Positions 1 through 7,700 of a stretch of DNA of 13,101 nucleotides are shown in pieces. The DNA is from Lachnospiraceae bacterium. Lineage in GTDB: Bacteria; Bacillota; Clostridia; Lachnospirales; Lachnospiraceae. Position 1 is the first letter of the stretch; each line of letters starts with the position of its first letter. The notes under the pieces were generated by a model. That model was not told the DNA's origin. It did not search any database and saw nothing but the letters and a program-made list of their open reading frames with translations. The DNA is taken from positions 1 to 13,101 of the forward strand of contig JAJBTR010000339.1 of the NCBI GenBank assembly GCA_020860745.1, read 5' to 3'. The position numbers and the translations under genes were made by a program.

Positions 1-1124
1 GTAAGACCCTGCTCCATAGCGATCGGATGAATCAGCTCGATGGTCATCTCTACGTTATCGCCAGGCATGCACATCTCAGTACCTTCCGGAAGATTGATCA
101 CACCGGTAACATCAGTTGTTCTGAAATAGAACTGCGGACGATAGTTGTTGAAGAACGGAGTATGACGACCGCCCTCGTCCTTGGTCAGAACGTATACCTG
201 CGCGGTAAACTTGGTGTGGCATGTCACGCTGCCGGGTTTTGCGATAACCTGTCCACGCTCGATGTCGGTTCTCTTGATACCACGAAGCAGAGCACCAATG
301 TTGTCGCCAGCCTGAGCCTCGTCAAGCAGCTTACGGAACATCTCGATACCGGTAACGGTGGTCTTCTGGATGTCCTCATGGATACCAACGATCTCAACTT
401 CCTCGTTCAGATGAAGGGTACCACGCTCTACTCTACCGGTAGCAACAGTACCACGACCGGTGATAGTGAATACGTCCTCAACCGGCATCAGGAACGGCTG
501 GTCAGTCGCACGCTGAGGATCCGGGATATACTCATCAACAGTATCCATAAGTTCCATGATCTTGTCGCCCCACTCGCTCTGAGAATCCTCAAGAGCCTTC
601 AGCGCGGAACCCTGGATGATCGGGCAATCGGTGAATCCATACTCTTCGAGCTGCTCGGTGATCTCCATCTCAACGAGCTCAAGCAGTTCCTCATCGTCAA
701 CCATGTCGCACTTGTTCATGAATACAACGATGTAGGGAACGCCTACCTGACGGGACAGAAGGATGTGTTCTTTTGTCTGAGCCATAACACCATCGGTAGC
801 AGCTACAACCAGGATAGCGCCGTCCATCTGAGCAGCACCGGTGATCATGTTCTTTACATAGTCAGCGTGGCCGGGGCAGTCAACGTGTGCATAATGGCGT
901 TTCTCAGTCTGATACTCTACGTGAGCGGTAGAAATTGTGATACCACGTTCTCTCTCCTCGGGAGCCTTGTCGATGTTATCGAACTCGGTGAACTCGTTGC
1001 CGGCAACTCTCTCAGCCAGAACTTTTGTGATCGCTGCGGTCAGTGTAGTTTTACCATGGTCAACGTGTCCGATGGTGCCAATATTACAATGCGGTTTGCT
1101 TCTGTCAAATTTTGCTTTTGCCAT
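1..1124 (-). CDS. tuf: Elongation factor Tu, 3' end cut off by the window edge
   Basis: EF-Tu is the cytoplasmic GTPase that carries aminoacyl-tRNA to the ribosomal A site. The reverse strand from ATG 1124 reads [20 protein letters not shown], with the P-loop GHVDHGKT at residues 19-26, the switch segment RGITIS near 60-65, DCPGH at 82-86 and NKCD at 137-140. The beta-barrel domains follow and the last readable residues are MEQGL. 374 complete codons are visible; the family is about 395 residues, so roughly 22 residues and the stop lie beyond base 1. The start is supported by AAGGAGG at 1133-1139. It is the last gene of the str cluster, 140 bases after fusA, and has its own strong promoter in that gap (1233-1261) and a leader hairpin. 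I see no frameshift or odd residue. Whether a second tuf copy exists elsewhere cannot be seen here. The identification is essentially certain. Confidence 0.99.
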   Translation of the reverse strand, partial: MAKAKFDRSKPHCNIGTIGHVDHGKTTLTAAITKVLAERVAGNEFTEFDNIDKAPEERERGITISTAHVEYQTEKRHYAHVDCPGHADYVKNMITGAAQMDGAILVVAATDGVMAQTKEHILLSRQVGVPYIVVFMNKCDMVDDEELLELVEMEITEQLEEYGFTDCPIIQGSALKALEDSQSEWGDKIMELMDTVDEYIPDPQRATDQPFLMPVEDVFTITGRGTVATGRVERGTLHLNEEVEIVGIHEDIQKTTVTGIEMFRKLLDEAQAGDNIGALLRGIKRTDIERGQVIAKPGSVTCHTKFTAQVYVLTKDEGGRHTPFFNNYRPQFYFRTTDVTGVINLPEGTEMCMPGDNVEMTIELIHPIAMEQGL

Positions 1125-1130
1125 TTTTAG

Positions 1131-1139
1131 GTCCTCCTT
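1131..1139 (-). promoter_or_regulatory. Ribosome binding site of tuf
   Basis: The minus strand reads AAGGAGGAC here, near-complete complementarity to the 16S rRNA 3' end, with about 8 bases from AAGGAGG to ATG 1124. It fixes the start and predicts high translation. Confidence 0.9.
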
Positions 1140-1145
1140 AAATTT

Positions 1146-1159
1146 TTGCCTGTCGGCAA
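1146..1159 (-). other. Small hairpin just upstream of the tuf ribosome binding site
   Basis: TTGCC and GGCAA pair over a 4-base loop (GACA on the minus strand), about 6 bases upstream of AAGGAGG. No T-run follows, so it is not a terminator. It may keep the ribosome binding site single-stranded or mark a processing point; function is inference. Confidence 0.5.
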
Positions 1160-1181
1160 TCTTTTCGTCTACTTAAATCAC

Positions 1182-1215
1182 TGCAATGATTCGGAGTTAT
1201 CCCCGAACCATTACA
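1182..1215 (-). other. 13-bp stem-loop near the predicted 5' end of the tuf mRNA
   Basis: Minus-strand TGTAATGGTTCGG (1215-1203) pairs with CCGAATCATTGCA (1194-1182) over all 13 positions, two of them G-U wobbles, around an 8-base loop GGATAACT. It would begin about 10 nt after the transcription start predicted from the promoter at 1233-1261. No T-run follows, which argues against a terminator. A 5' stem-loop that protects a highly expressed mRNA from decay, or a regulatory leader, are the two readings; the sequence does not decide between them. Confidence 0.6.
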
Positions 1216-1232
1216 AGCCCTCGGATATTTCG

Positions 1233-1261
1233 ATTATATTAGAAACATACGAGTATTTCAA
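1233..1261 (-). promoter_or_regulatory. Housekeeping-sigma promoter for tuf in the fusA-tuf gap
   Basis: On the minus strand TTGAAA (1261-1256) and TATAAT (1238-1233) are separated by exactly 17 bases. This is one mismatch from the sigma-A/sigma-70 consensus at -35 and a perfect -10. The -35 starts 3 bases after the fusA stop codon. The predicted start is near 1226, giving a leader of about 100 nt. There is no terminator between fusA and tuf, so tuf is probably transcribed both by read-through and from here. Confidence 0.85.
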
Positions 1262-1264
1262 GTT

Positions 1265-3382
1265 TTATTTTCCCTTATTGGAAATTATTTTTTCCTGCAC
1301 GGATTTCGGCACCGGCTCGTATCTCTCAAAGAACATGGAGTAGTTGCCTCGACCCTGTGTCTTGGAACGCAGATCTGTGGAGTAGCCGAACATTTCTGCC
1401 AGCGGTACAAAACCTCTCACGATCTTGTCGCCGCCGAGATCATCCATACCCTCGATCCGTCCGCGGCGGGAGTTGATGTCGCCGATGACATCGCCCATAT
1501 ACTCTTCCGGCATCGTTACCTCTACCTTCATAATGGGCTCTAACAGTACCGGATCCGCCTTGCGCATCGCCTCTTTGAAGCACATGGATCCCGCAATGTG
1601 GAATGCCATCTCGGAGGAGTCAACCTCATGATAAGAACCATCATAAACAACGGCTCTCACGCCGAGCACCGGGAATCCTGCCAGGATACCGGCCTGTGCC
1701 GCTTCCTCGATACCTGCGCCGACCGCCGGGATATACTCCTTCGGAATCGCACCGCCGACAACCTCGGATTCGAATTTGAATGTCTCCTCTGCGTTTGCGT
1801 CCATCGGCTCGAAACGGACTTTACAGTGACCATACTGTCCGCGTCCGCCGGACTGCTTCGCGTATTTGTACTCCTGATCCACCACTTTGCGGAAAGTCTC
1901 TTTGTAAGCAACCTGAGGAGCGCCGACATTGGCTTCCACCTTAAACTCACGGAGCAGACGGTCTACGATAATCTCCAGATGGAGTTCACCCATACCTGCG
2001 ATGATAGTCTGTCCGGTCTCCGGATCTGTGTGTGCACGGAATGTCGGATCTTCCTCCGCCAGTTTCGCGAGAGCTTCGCCCATCTTGCCCTGTCCGGCTT
2101 TGGTCTTCGGCTCAATCGCCAGTTCGATAACCGGATCCGGGAACTCCATGGACTCCAGGATTACCGGATGCTGCTCATCACAGATGGTATCACCGGTTGT
2201 CGACAGCTTAAAGCCAACCGCCGCTGCGATATCTCCGGAATATACCTTGTCAAGCTCCTGCCGCTTGTTGGCATGCATCTGTAGGATACGTCCCACACGC
2301 TCTTTCTTGCCCTTGGTGGCATTCAGAATATAAGAACCGGAGTTCATCGTTCCGGAATATACGCGGAAGAACGCCAGCTTTCCTACAAACGGGTCTGTCA
2401 TGATCTTGAATACCAGCGCGGAAAACGGCTCCTCATCGGAAGAATGTCTCTCCACCTCATTGCCTTCCATGTCAGTTCCCTTAATCGAAGGAATGTCGGT
2501 GGGTGCCGGCATATATTCAACAACCGCGTCCAGCATCTTCTGCACGCCCTTGTTGCGGTAAGCGGTACCGCAGCAAACCGGTACGGCTCTGCACTCGCAG
2601 GTAGCCTTCCTCAAAGCCGCCTTCATATCCTCTACAGACGGCTCCTCGCCCTCCAGATACATGAGTGTCAGATCGTCATCCAGCTCGCAGACTTTTTCAA
2701 CCAGCTCATCATGATACAACTCTGCATCATCTGCCATATCTTCCGGAATCGGAACAATGGAGATGTCCTCGCCCTTCTCATCATTATAGATGTAAGCCTG
2801 CATCTCAAACAGATCAATGATTCCCTTGAAATCATCTTCCTTGCCGATCGGAAGCTGAAGGCAGATAGCATTCTTGCCCAGGCGGTTGCGGATCTGATCC
2901 ACGGCGCCGTAAAAATCTGCACCCATAATATCCATCTTATTAATGAACGCCATACGCGGGACATTGTACGTATCCGCCTGACGCCATACATTTTCTGACT
3001 GCGGCTCAACGCCACCCTTTGCACAGAAAACGCCGACAGCGCCGTCCAGTACACGAAGGGAACGTTCTACCTCCACTGTAAAATCTACGTGGCCGGGGGT
3101 ATCAATGATATTGATACGGTGCTCTAAAGCTCCCGGCGCCGGTTTATTTTCCTTCTGCAGCGTCCAGTGGCATGTCGTTGCAGCGGATGTGATGGTGATA
3201 CCTCTCTCCTGCTCCTGCTCCATCCAGTCCATGGTCGCAGTGCCCTCGTGGGTATCTCCGATTTTGTAGTTAATACCAGTGTAATAAAGGATTCTCTCAG
3301 TCAATGTGGTCTTACCCGCATCGATGTGAGCCATAATACCAATATTCCTGGTTCTCTCAAGCGGATATTCTCTTCCAGCCAT
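1265..3382 (-). CDS. fusA: Elongation factor G
   Basis: EF-G is the translocation GTPase; it also acts with RRF in ribosome recycling. The 705-residue product matches the family length (about 690-705). The P-loop AHIDAGKT is at residues 18-25, the switch region [11 protein letters not shown] at 60-70, DTPGH at 94-98 and NKMD at 148-151. Domain II and the C-terminal domains follow, with recognisable stretches such as [22 protein letters not shown] and the late RRGRIEGM segment. The ATG at 3382 has AGGAGG 8 bases upstream. It starts 12 bases after rpsG, whose TAG stop overlaps that ribosome binding site, so the two are expected to be translationally linked. Of the paralogues, FusA is much more likely than EF-G2 or TetM-type protection proteins, given the position inside the str operon. 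No promoter is visible directly upstream. Confidence 0.99.
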   Translation of the reverse strand: MAGREYPLERTRNIGIMAHIDAGKTTLTERILYYTGINYKIGDTHEGTATMDWMEQEQERGITITSAATTCHWTLQKENKPAPGALEHRINIIDTPGHVDFTVEVERSLRVLDGAVGVFCAKGGVEPQSENVWRQADTYNVPRMAFINKMDIMGADFYGAVDQIRNRLGKNAICLQLPIGKEDDFKGIIDLFEMQAYIYNDEKGEDISIVPIPEDMADDAELYHDELVEKVCELDDDLTLMYLEGEEPSVEDMKAALRKATCECRAVPVCCGTAYRNKGVQKMLDAVVEYMPAPTDIPSIKGTDMEGNEVERHSSDEEPFSALVFKIMTDPFVGKLAFFRVYSGTMNSGSYILNATKGKKERVGRILQMHANKRQELDKVYSGDIAAAVGFKLSTTGDTICDEQHPVILESMEFPDPVIELAIEPKTKAGQGKMGEALAKLAEEDPTFRAHTDPETGQTIIAGMGELHLEIIVDRLLREFKVEANVGAPQVAYKETFRKVVDQEYKYAKQSGGRGQYGHCKVRFEPMDANAEETFKFESEVVGGAIPKEYIPAVGAGIEEAAQAGILAGFPVLGVRAVVYDGSYHEVDSSEMAFHIAGSMCFKEAMRKADPVLLEPIMKVEVTMPEEYMGDVIGDINSRRGRIEGMDDLGGDKIVRGFVPLAEMFGYSTDLRSKTQGRGNYSMFFERYEPVPKSVQEKIISNKGK

Positions 3383-3390
3383 AGTGATTT

Positions 3391-3396
3391 CCTCCT
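3391..3396 (-). promoter_or_regulatory. fusA ribosome binding site overlapping the rpsG stop codon
   Basis: Minus-strand AGGAGG lies at 3396-3391, and the rpsG TAG stop is 3397-3395, so ribosomes terminating on rpsG sit on the fusA initiation region. The spacing to ATG 3382 is 8 bases. Confidence 0.9.
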
Positions 3397-3865
3397 AGAA
3401 CCTGAAATGGGAGAAAGCTTTGTTCGCTTCTGCCATCTTGTGCATATCTTCTTTACGCTTTACCGATGCACCGGTATTGTTGGCTGCGTCCATAATCTCG
3501 TTCGCCAGTCTCTCGGCCATGGTCTTCTCTCCTCTTTTTCTGGAGAACATGGTCAGCCAGCGGAGCGCCAGGGTCTGGCGTCTCTCCGGTCTTACCTCGA
3601 TCGGCACCTGATATGTTGCACCACCGATACGTCTTGCCTTTACCTCAAGGACAGGCATGACGTTGTTCATAGCCTCCTGGAATACTTCCAGCGCCGGCTT
3701 GCCTGTCTTCTCGGCAACCCGGTCAAATGCTTTGTAAACAATCTTCTGCGCGACGCCCTTCTTGCCGTCCAACATAATATTGTTGATCAGCTTCGTGACG
3801 ACCACGTCATTGTACAAAGGATCGGCTAATACTTCTCTTTTTTGAATATGTCCTCTTCTTGGCAC
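3395..3865 (-). CDS. rpsG: 30S ribosomal protein S7
   Basis: S7 is a primary 16S rRNA-binding protein that nucleates assembly of the 30S head and lies near the mRNA exit and the E site. From GTG 3865 the product is 156 residues, the usual bacterial length, starting [19 protein letters not shown] after the initiator and containing the typical [21 protein letters not shown] and RWL segments. The open frame runs 7 codons further upstream to ATG 3886, but AAGGAGG (3880-3874) lies between that ATG and the GTG, 8 bases from the GTG. The GTG is therefore the start, and it sits where other S7 proteins begin. It is preceded by a 185-base gap after rpsL and followed at once by fusA. In E. coli S7 represses the str operon by binding the rpsL-rpsG gap; whether that applies here is unknown. 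Confidence 0.98.
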   Translation of the reverse strand: MPRRGHIQKREVLADPLYNDVVVTKLINNIMLDGKKGVAQKIVYKAFDRVAEKTGKPALEVFQEAMNNVMPVLEVKARRIGGATYQVPIEVRPERRQTLALRWLTMFSRKRGEKTMAERLANEIMDAANNTGASVKRKEDMHKMAEANKAFSHFRF

Positions 3866-3873
3866 GGTCCTTC

Positions 3874-3880
3874 CCTCCTT
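3874..3880 (-). promoter_or_regulatory. rpsG ribosome binding site that selects the GTG start
   Basis: The minus strand reads AAGGAGG with 8 bases before GTG 3865. The alternative in-frame ATG at 3886 lies 5' of this site and so cannot use it. Confidence 0.9.
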
Positions 3881-3955
3881 AACCATATTTTGCGATTAAA
3901 TCAACGGTACTCACATATGTCTCTTATGTGTTCATGCGGAACATCTGTATCTATG

Positions 3956-3984
3956 ACGGTCCGGAACGAATTCCGTCCCGCCGT
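3956..3984 (-). other. Stem-loop in the rpsL-rpsG gap
   Basis: CGGAA (3962-3966) and TTCCG (3971-3975) pair over a CGAA/TTCG loop, and ACGG (3956-3959) pairs with CCGT (3981-3984) outside a small internal loop. No T-run follows. It lies about 90 bases upstream of the rpsG start, inside the untranslated spacer; a role in S7 feedback or mRNA processing is only inference. Confidence 0.4.
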
Positions 3985-4008
3985 ATCTCGATAGAATTCC
4001 AACATTAA

Positions 4009-4032
4009 CAATAGCATAATGTGATACTATTG
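4009..4032 (-). other. Imperfect inverted repeat just after rpsL
   Basis: CAATAG (4009-4014) and CTATTG (4027-4032) pair around a 12-base interior that can add two further base pairs after one mismatch. It begins 18 bases after the rpsL stop. It is AT-rich with no clean T-run, so it is at most a weak terminator or processing site. Confidence 0.3.
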
Positions 4033-4050
4033 GTCTTACAGCAGCGATGC

Positions 4051-4473
4051 TTATTTCTTTGCTGCTTTCGGTCTCTTAGCGCCGTATTTGGAGCGGGCCT
4101 GACGTCTGTTTGCAACGCCTGCTGTATCCAATGTGCCGCGGATAATATGGTATCTGGTACCGGGAAGATCCTTAACACGACCGCCGCGGATCACCCCGAC
4201 ACTATGCTCCTGCAGATTGTGACCTTCGCCCGGAATGTAGCTTGTCACTTCGATTCCGTTGGAAAGACGAACTCTGGCGATCTTTCTAAGAGCTGAGTTA
4301 GGCTTTTTCGGTGTAGCAGTTTTTACTGCTGTGCAGACACCTCTCTTCTGTGGAGAAGAAGCATCGGTCGGCTTTTTCTGAAGAGAGTTATAACCCTTCT
4401 GCAATGCCGGCGCTGTGGACTTCTTTACAGATGTCTGGCGACCTTTTCTTACTAACTGATTAAATGTTGGCAT
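4051..4473 (-). CDS. rpsL: 30S ribosomal protein S12
   Basis: S12 sits at the 30S-50S interface near the decoding centre and controls tRNA selection accuracy. From ATG 4473 the product is 140 residues starting [18 protein letters not shown], with SPQKRGVC at 39-46, [10 protein letters not shown] at 55-64 and GGRVKDLPG at 97-105. Lys56 and Lys101, which correspond to the classical streptomycin-resistance positions (E. coli 42/87 or 43/88 depending on numbering), are wild type, as is Asp102, the residue methylthiolated in many bacteria. The frame extends 3 codons upstream to a GTG at 4482, but that GTG lies inside the AGGAGGTGA ribosome binding site, so ATG 4473 is the start. It is the first gene after the consensus promoter at 4597-4625 and follows rpoC at 308 bases. 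The 140-residue length, with a loop longer than in E. coli (124), is normal for Bacillota. Confidence 0.98.
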   Translation of the reverse strand: MPTFNQLVRKGRQTSVKKSTAPALQKGYNSLQKKPTDASSPQKRGVCTAVKTATPKKPNSALRKIARVRLSNGIEVTSYIPGEGHNLQEHSVGVIRGGRVKDLPGTRYHIIRGTLDTAGVANRRQARSKYGAKRPKAAKK

Positions 4474-4479
4474 TCTATT

Positions 4480-4488
4480 CACCTCCTG
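4480..4488 (-). promoter_or_regulatory. Ribosome binding site of rpsL
   Basis: Minus-strand AGGAGGTGA (4488-4480) is a 9-base match to the anti-Shine-Dalgarno, placed 6 bases from ATG 4473. It rules out the GTG at 4482 as start. Confidence 0.92.
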
Positions 4489-4502
4489 TTTTTATAATGA
4501 TA

Positions 4503-4589
4503 GCCTGCCTTACAGATCCGGGAAAATTCCTGTCAGAGTCTCATAAAAAGACTACCTTCATTTCAAATTCCCGCCATTTCCGCACAGGC
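4503..4589 (-). other. Nested inverted repeats forming a structured rpsL leader
   Basis: Three repeats are nested in the correct order. The outer pair is GCCTG/CAGGC (4585-4589 with 4503-4507), the middle pair is CGGGAA/TTCCCG (4568-4573 with 4519-4524), and the inner pair is AGTCT/AGACT (4549-4553 with 4537-4541) around a 7-base loop. The structure covers nearly all of the leader between the predicted transcription start (near 4590) and the ribosome binding site. Stems are short (5-6 bp) and separated by internal loops, a geometry compatible with a protein-binding leader. No terminator follows, so control, if any, would be translational. Nesting is seen; regulation is inference. Confidence 0.4.
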
Positions 4590-4596
4590 AAAAAAT

Positions 4597-4625
4597 ATTA
4601 TAGTAAATCCCTCCGGCGTTGTCAA
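4597..4625 (-). promoter_or_regulatory. Perfect consensus promoter of the str operon (rpsL)
   Basis: On the minus strand TTGACA (4625-4620), 17 bases, then TATAAT (4602-4597): all 12 hexamer positions and the spacing match the sigma-A/sigma-70 consensus. The predicted start is near 4590, giving a leader of about 117 nt. It sits 17 bases after two terminator-like hairpins, so rpsL-rpsG-fusA is very likely its own transcription unit. Confidence 0.95.
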
Positions 4626-4642
4626 GCCTGTTTTTTATCTGC

Positions 4643-4668
4643 AAAAATCTCCGGAAAAACCATCCGGA
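4643..4668 (-). terminator. Second terminator-like hairpin between rpoC and rpsL
   Basis: Two copies of the palindromic hexamer TCCGGA (4663-4668 and 4650-4655) form a 6-bp stem with a 7-base loop, followed on the minus strand by GATTTTTG. The stem is short and the T-run is offset by two bases, so it is probably a weak backup to the hairpin immediately upstream. Confidence 0.5.
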
Positions 4669-4716
4669 AAAATAACGGCGGATACAAAAGACATCATCGA
4701 TATCTTCTGTATCCGC
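4668..4716 (-). terminator. Intrinsic terminator of the rpoB-rpoC transcript
   Basis: GCGGATACA and TGTATCCGC (4716-4708 with 4686-4678) form a 9-bp perfect stem, extended after single mismatches by 4-bp and 3-bp segments to a 3-base loop. The minus strand continues CGTTATTTTTC. It lies 65 bases after the rpoC stop. The T-run is interrupted, so some read-through into rpsL is possible. Confidence 0.7.
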
Positions 4717-4747
4717 GTAAAAACTACCTCATCACTGAACAATTACC

Positions 4748-4774
4748 CTGCATTTTGCAGACCTTTCACGGTCT
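4748..4774 (-). other. Two overlapping small hairpins right after the rpoC stop
   Basis: AGACC/GGTCT (4774-4770 with 4763-4759, loop 6) and CTGCA/TGCAG (4760-4756 with 4752-4748, loop 3) share bases 4759-4760, so both cannot form in full. Neither is followed by a T-run. They may block 3' exonucleases or be incidental. Confidence 0.3.
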
Positions 4775-4781
4775 CACCCTT

Positions 4782-7700
4782 TTATTCTTCTTCCGGATTC
4801 TCTTTCGTCACATCGGTTTCTGCATCATCCGCAGCTACATCAGCCTCATCGTCATCTGAAGCATCCGGAATCTCTTCAAACTCCATATCATCAACAGTAT
4901 CCGCCATGTCCGAATCCATATCATCCTCATTGTCATCCGCAGCAGCATCCAGTTCCCCGGACTCTTTCAGATACTCTTCCTCGTCAAAGTCCATATCGCC
5001 AAGGTCAATCTCATCGTCTGCGTCAAAATCGGAATCCAGGCGGATGGAACGATACCGTTTCATGCCGGTTCCTGCCGGAATCAGCTGACCGATGATGACA
5101 TTTTCTTTCAGACCGATCAGCGGATCCGCCTTGCCCTTGATTGCCGCGTCTGTCAGCACCTTGGTGGTCTCCTGGAAGGAGGCTGCGGACAGCCAGGACT
5201 TCTTCGCCAGGGAAGCTTTTGTGATACCCAGCAGCACCTGCTTTGCATCCGCCGGTTCCTCGCCGGCCGCCTCCAGTCTCGCGTTGGTATCCTCATAGTC
5301 CAGAACATCCACCAGCGTACCGGGCAGAAAATCGGAAGCGCCGTTATCCTCAACACGGACATTTTTCAGCATCTGACGCACGATTACCTCGACATGCTTA
5401 TCGTTGATCTCCACGCCCTGCAGACGGTAAACCCGCTGCACCTCGCGAAGCAGGTAATCCTGCACGGCACGAATACCCTTAATCTTCAGAATATCGTGCG
5501 GGTTCACACTACCCTCGGTCAGCTCATCACCGGCCTCCAGCACCGCCTCGTCTGCAATCTTAATACGGGAACCGTAAGGAATCAGGTATGTCTTTGATTC
5601 CCCGGTCTCCGCATTGGAAACCACGATCTCACGCTTTTTCTTGGTATCTTTAATAGAAGCAACACCGGCAATCTCAGTGATTATGGCAAGTCCTTTCGGC
5701 TTTCTGGCCTCGAACAGCTCCTCTACACGGGGAAGACCCTGTGTGATATCGTTGCCCGCCACACCGCCGGTATGGAACGTACGCATCGTCAGCTGGGTAC
5801 CCGGCTCACCGATGGACTGTGCTGCAATGATTCCGACTGCCTCACCCACCTGCACAGCCTGGCCGGTCGCCATGTTGGCGCCGTAGCACTTCGCGCAGAT
5901 ACCGACGTGGGAACGGCAGCTCAGCACGGTACGGATCTTAATCCTCGTGAGGGGTTCTCCGTTTTCATCTACGCCCCTGCTCATAATCAGAGCCGCGCGC
6001 TTCGGCGTAATCATGTGATCCGCCTCGATCAGCACATTGCCGTCTTTGTCATAAATATTTTCACAGGAAAACCGGCCGGTGATCCGCTCCTGCAGACCCT
6101 CGATTTCCTCCCTGCCATCCATGAACGCATACACGTACATGCCCGGGATCTCATCCTGCCCGGCGCTGCAGTCGATCTCACGGATGATCTGATCCTGGGA
6201 TACATCCACCAGACGGCGCGTCAGGTAACCGGAGTCAGCCGTACGAAGCGCTGTATCCGACAGTCCTTTACGGGCGCCGTGGGCGGACATAAAGTATTCC
6301 AGAACGTCCAGTCCCTCACGGAAGTTAGACTTGATCGGCAGCTCGATGGTGCGGCCGGTGGTATCCGCCATCAGTCCGCGCATGCCGGCCAGCTGCTTGA
6401 TCTGTTTATCCGAGCCACGGGCTCCGGAATCTGCCATCATATAAATATTGTTGTATTTATCCAGACCGGAAAGCAACTCATGTGTCAGGACATCATCCGT
6501 CTCTTTCCAGGTCTCAATCACCTCTTTGTAACGCTCTTCCTCTGTAATCAGACCTCTCTTGTAGTTCCGGGTGATCACATCCACCGTATCCTGCGCCTGT
6601 TTGATCAGCTCCGGCTTTTTCGCGGGAACCGTCATGTCGGAAATGGATACCGTCATCGCCGCCTGGGTGGAATATTTATAACCCATAGCCTTGATGTCGT
6701 CCAGCACCTCCGCTGTACGGGTAGCTCCGTGGATGTTGATTACCTGCTCCAGGATTTTCTTTAATCCTTTCTTTCCTACATGAAAATCAACCTCGAACTT
6801 CAGCGCATTTTCCTCAACACTGCGGTCTGTCAGACCCAGATCCTGCGGAAGAATCTCGTTAAAGAGCATCCGGCCCAGCGTCGTCTCCACCATTGCGGAG
6901 ATATGTCTGCCCTCAAACTCGCCCTCACGGTGTACAAAAAGCTTCTGGTGAAGCGTAATGTATCCGTTCTCATAAGCCAGGATTGCCTTATTGACACTAT
7001 CGAAATAGTGTCCCAGCAGATCCTGAATCGAGCAAACCACAATTCTGTGGCGCTCCGCATCCACATTCACGCGAACGACAGAATCCTCTTCGAGGACAAG
7101 GTTCTCTTCCTTATACTGTTCCAGCGCCTCCTGCGCCGCATCCAGGCTGTCATACTTCGCTGCTTCTTTTGCAAACGCATCCTGGGAGTCGCGGAACGCC
7201 TGAATCGCCTGATTGATAAAATACTCCTTATCAAACTCCTCCGCCGGAATCGCTTCCACATCAGCTTCATCCACTCCGAACTCAGCTCTGACAAGCGCTT
7301 CTTTCTCCGTGCCCGTGTAATCCGGGAACTTGTGCATGGTCAGGTAATAGATACCAAGCACCATATCCTGGGAAGGCACGGCCACCGGGCCGCCGTCCGA
7401 CGGCTTTAACAGGTTGTTCGGAGAAAGGAGCATAAAACGGCACTCCACCTGTGCTTCCACAGACAGGGGAAGATGTACCGCCATCTGGTCGCCGTCAAAG
7501 TCAGCGTTGAACGCGGTACACACCAACGGGTGCAGCTTGATTGCCTTACCTTCCACCAGAATCGGCTCAAAAGCCTGGATGCCGAGGCGATGCAGTGTCG
7601 GTGCACGGTTCAGCATAACCGGATGTTCCTTGATGACATCCTCCAGCACATCCCAGACTTCCGGCTGCAGCTTCTCCACCATCTTCTTGGCGCTCTTAAT

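Noticed and set aside
1..30. Truncated or broken tuf
   Set aside because: The frame is intact to the first base and the visible sequence matches EF-Tu up to the edge, so this is window truncation rather than a pseudogene.
27..1130. 367-residue plus-strand open frame
   Set aside because: It is exactly antisense to tuf, has no ribosome binding site or recognisable domain, and is explained by the codon bias of the real gene.
3975..4020. Possible promoter (TTGTTA) in the rpsL-rpsG gap
   Set aside because: The sequence at the right distance (AGATAC) is a poor -10, and the real promoters in this window match consensus far better.
4533..4577. Three tiny ORFs (4-6 codons) in the rpsL leader
   Set aside because: None has a ribosome binding site and start-stop pairs this short occur by chance; the leader is better described by its nested repeats.
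5772..6764. 330-residue plus-strand open frame
   Set aside because: Antisense shadow of rpoC with no supporting signals.
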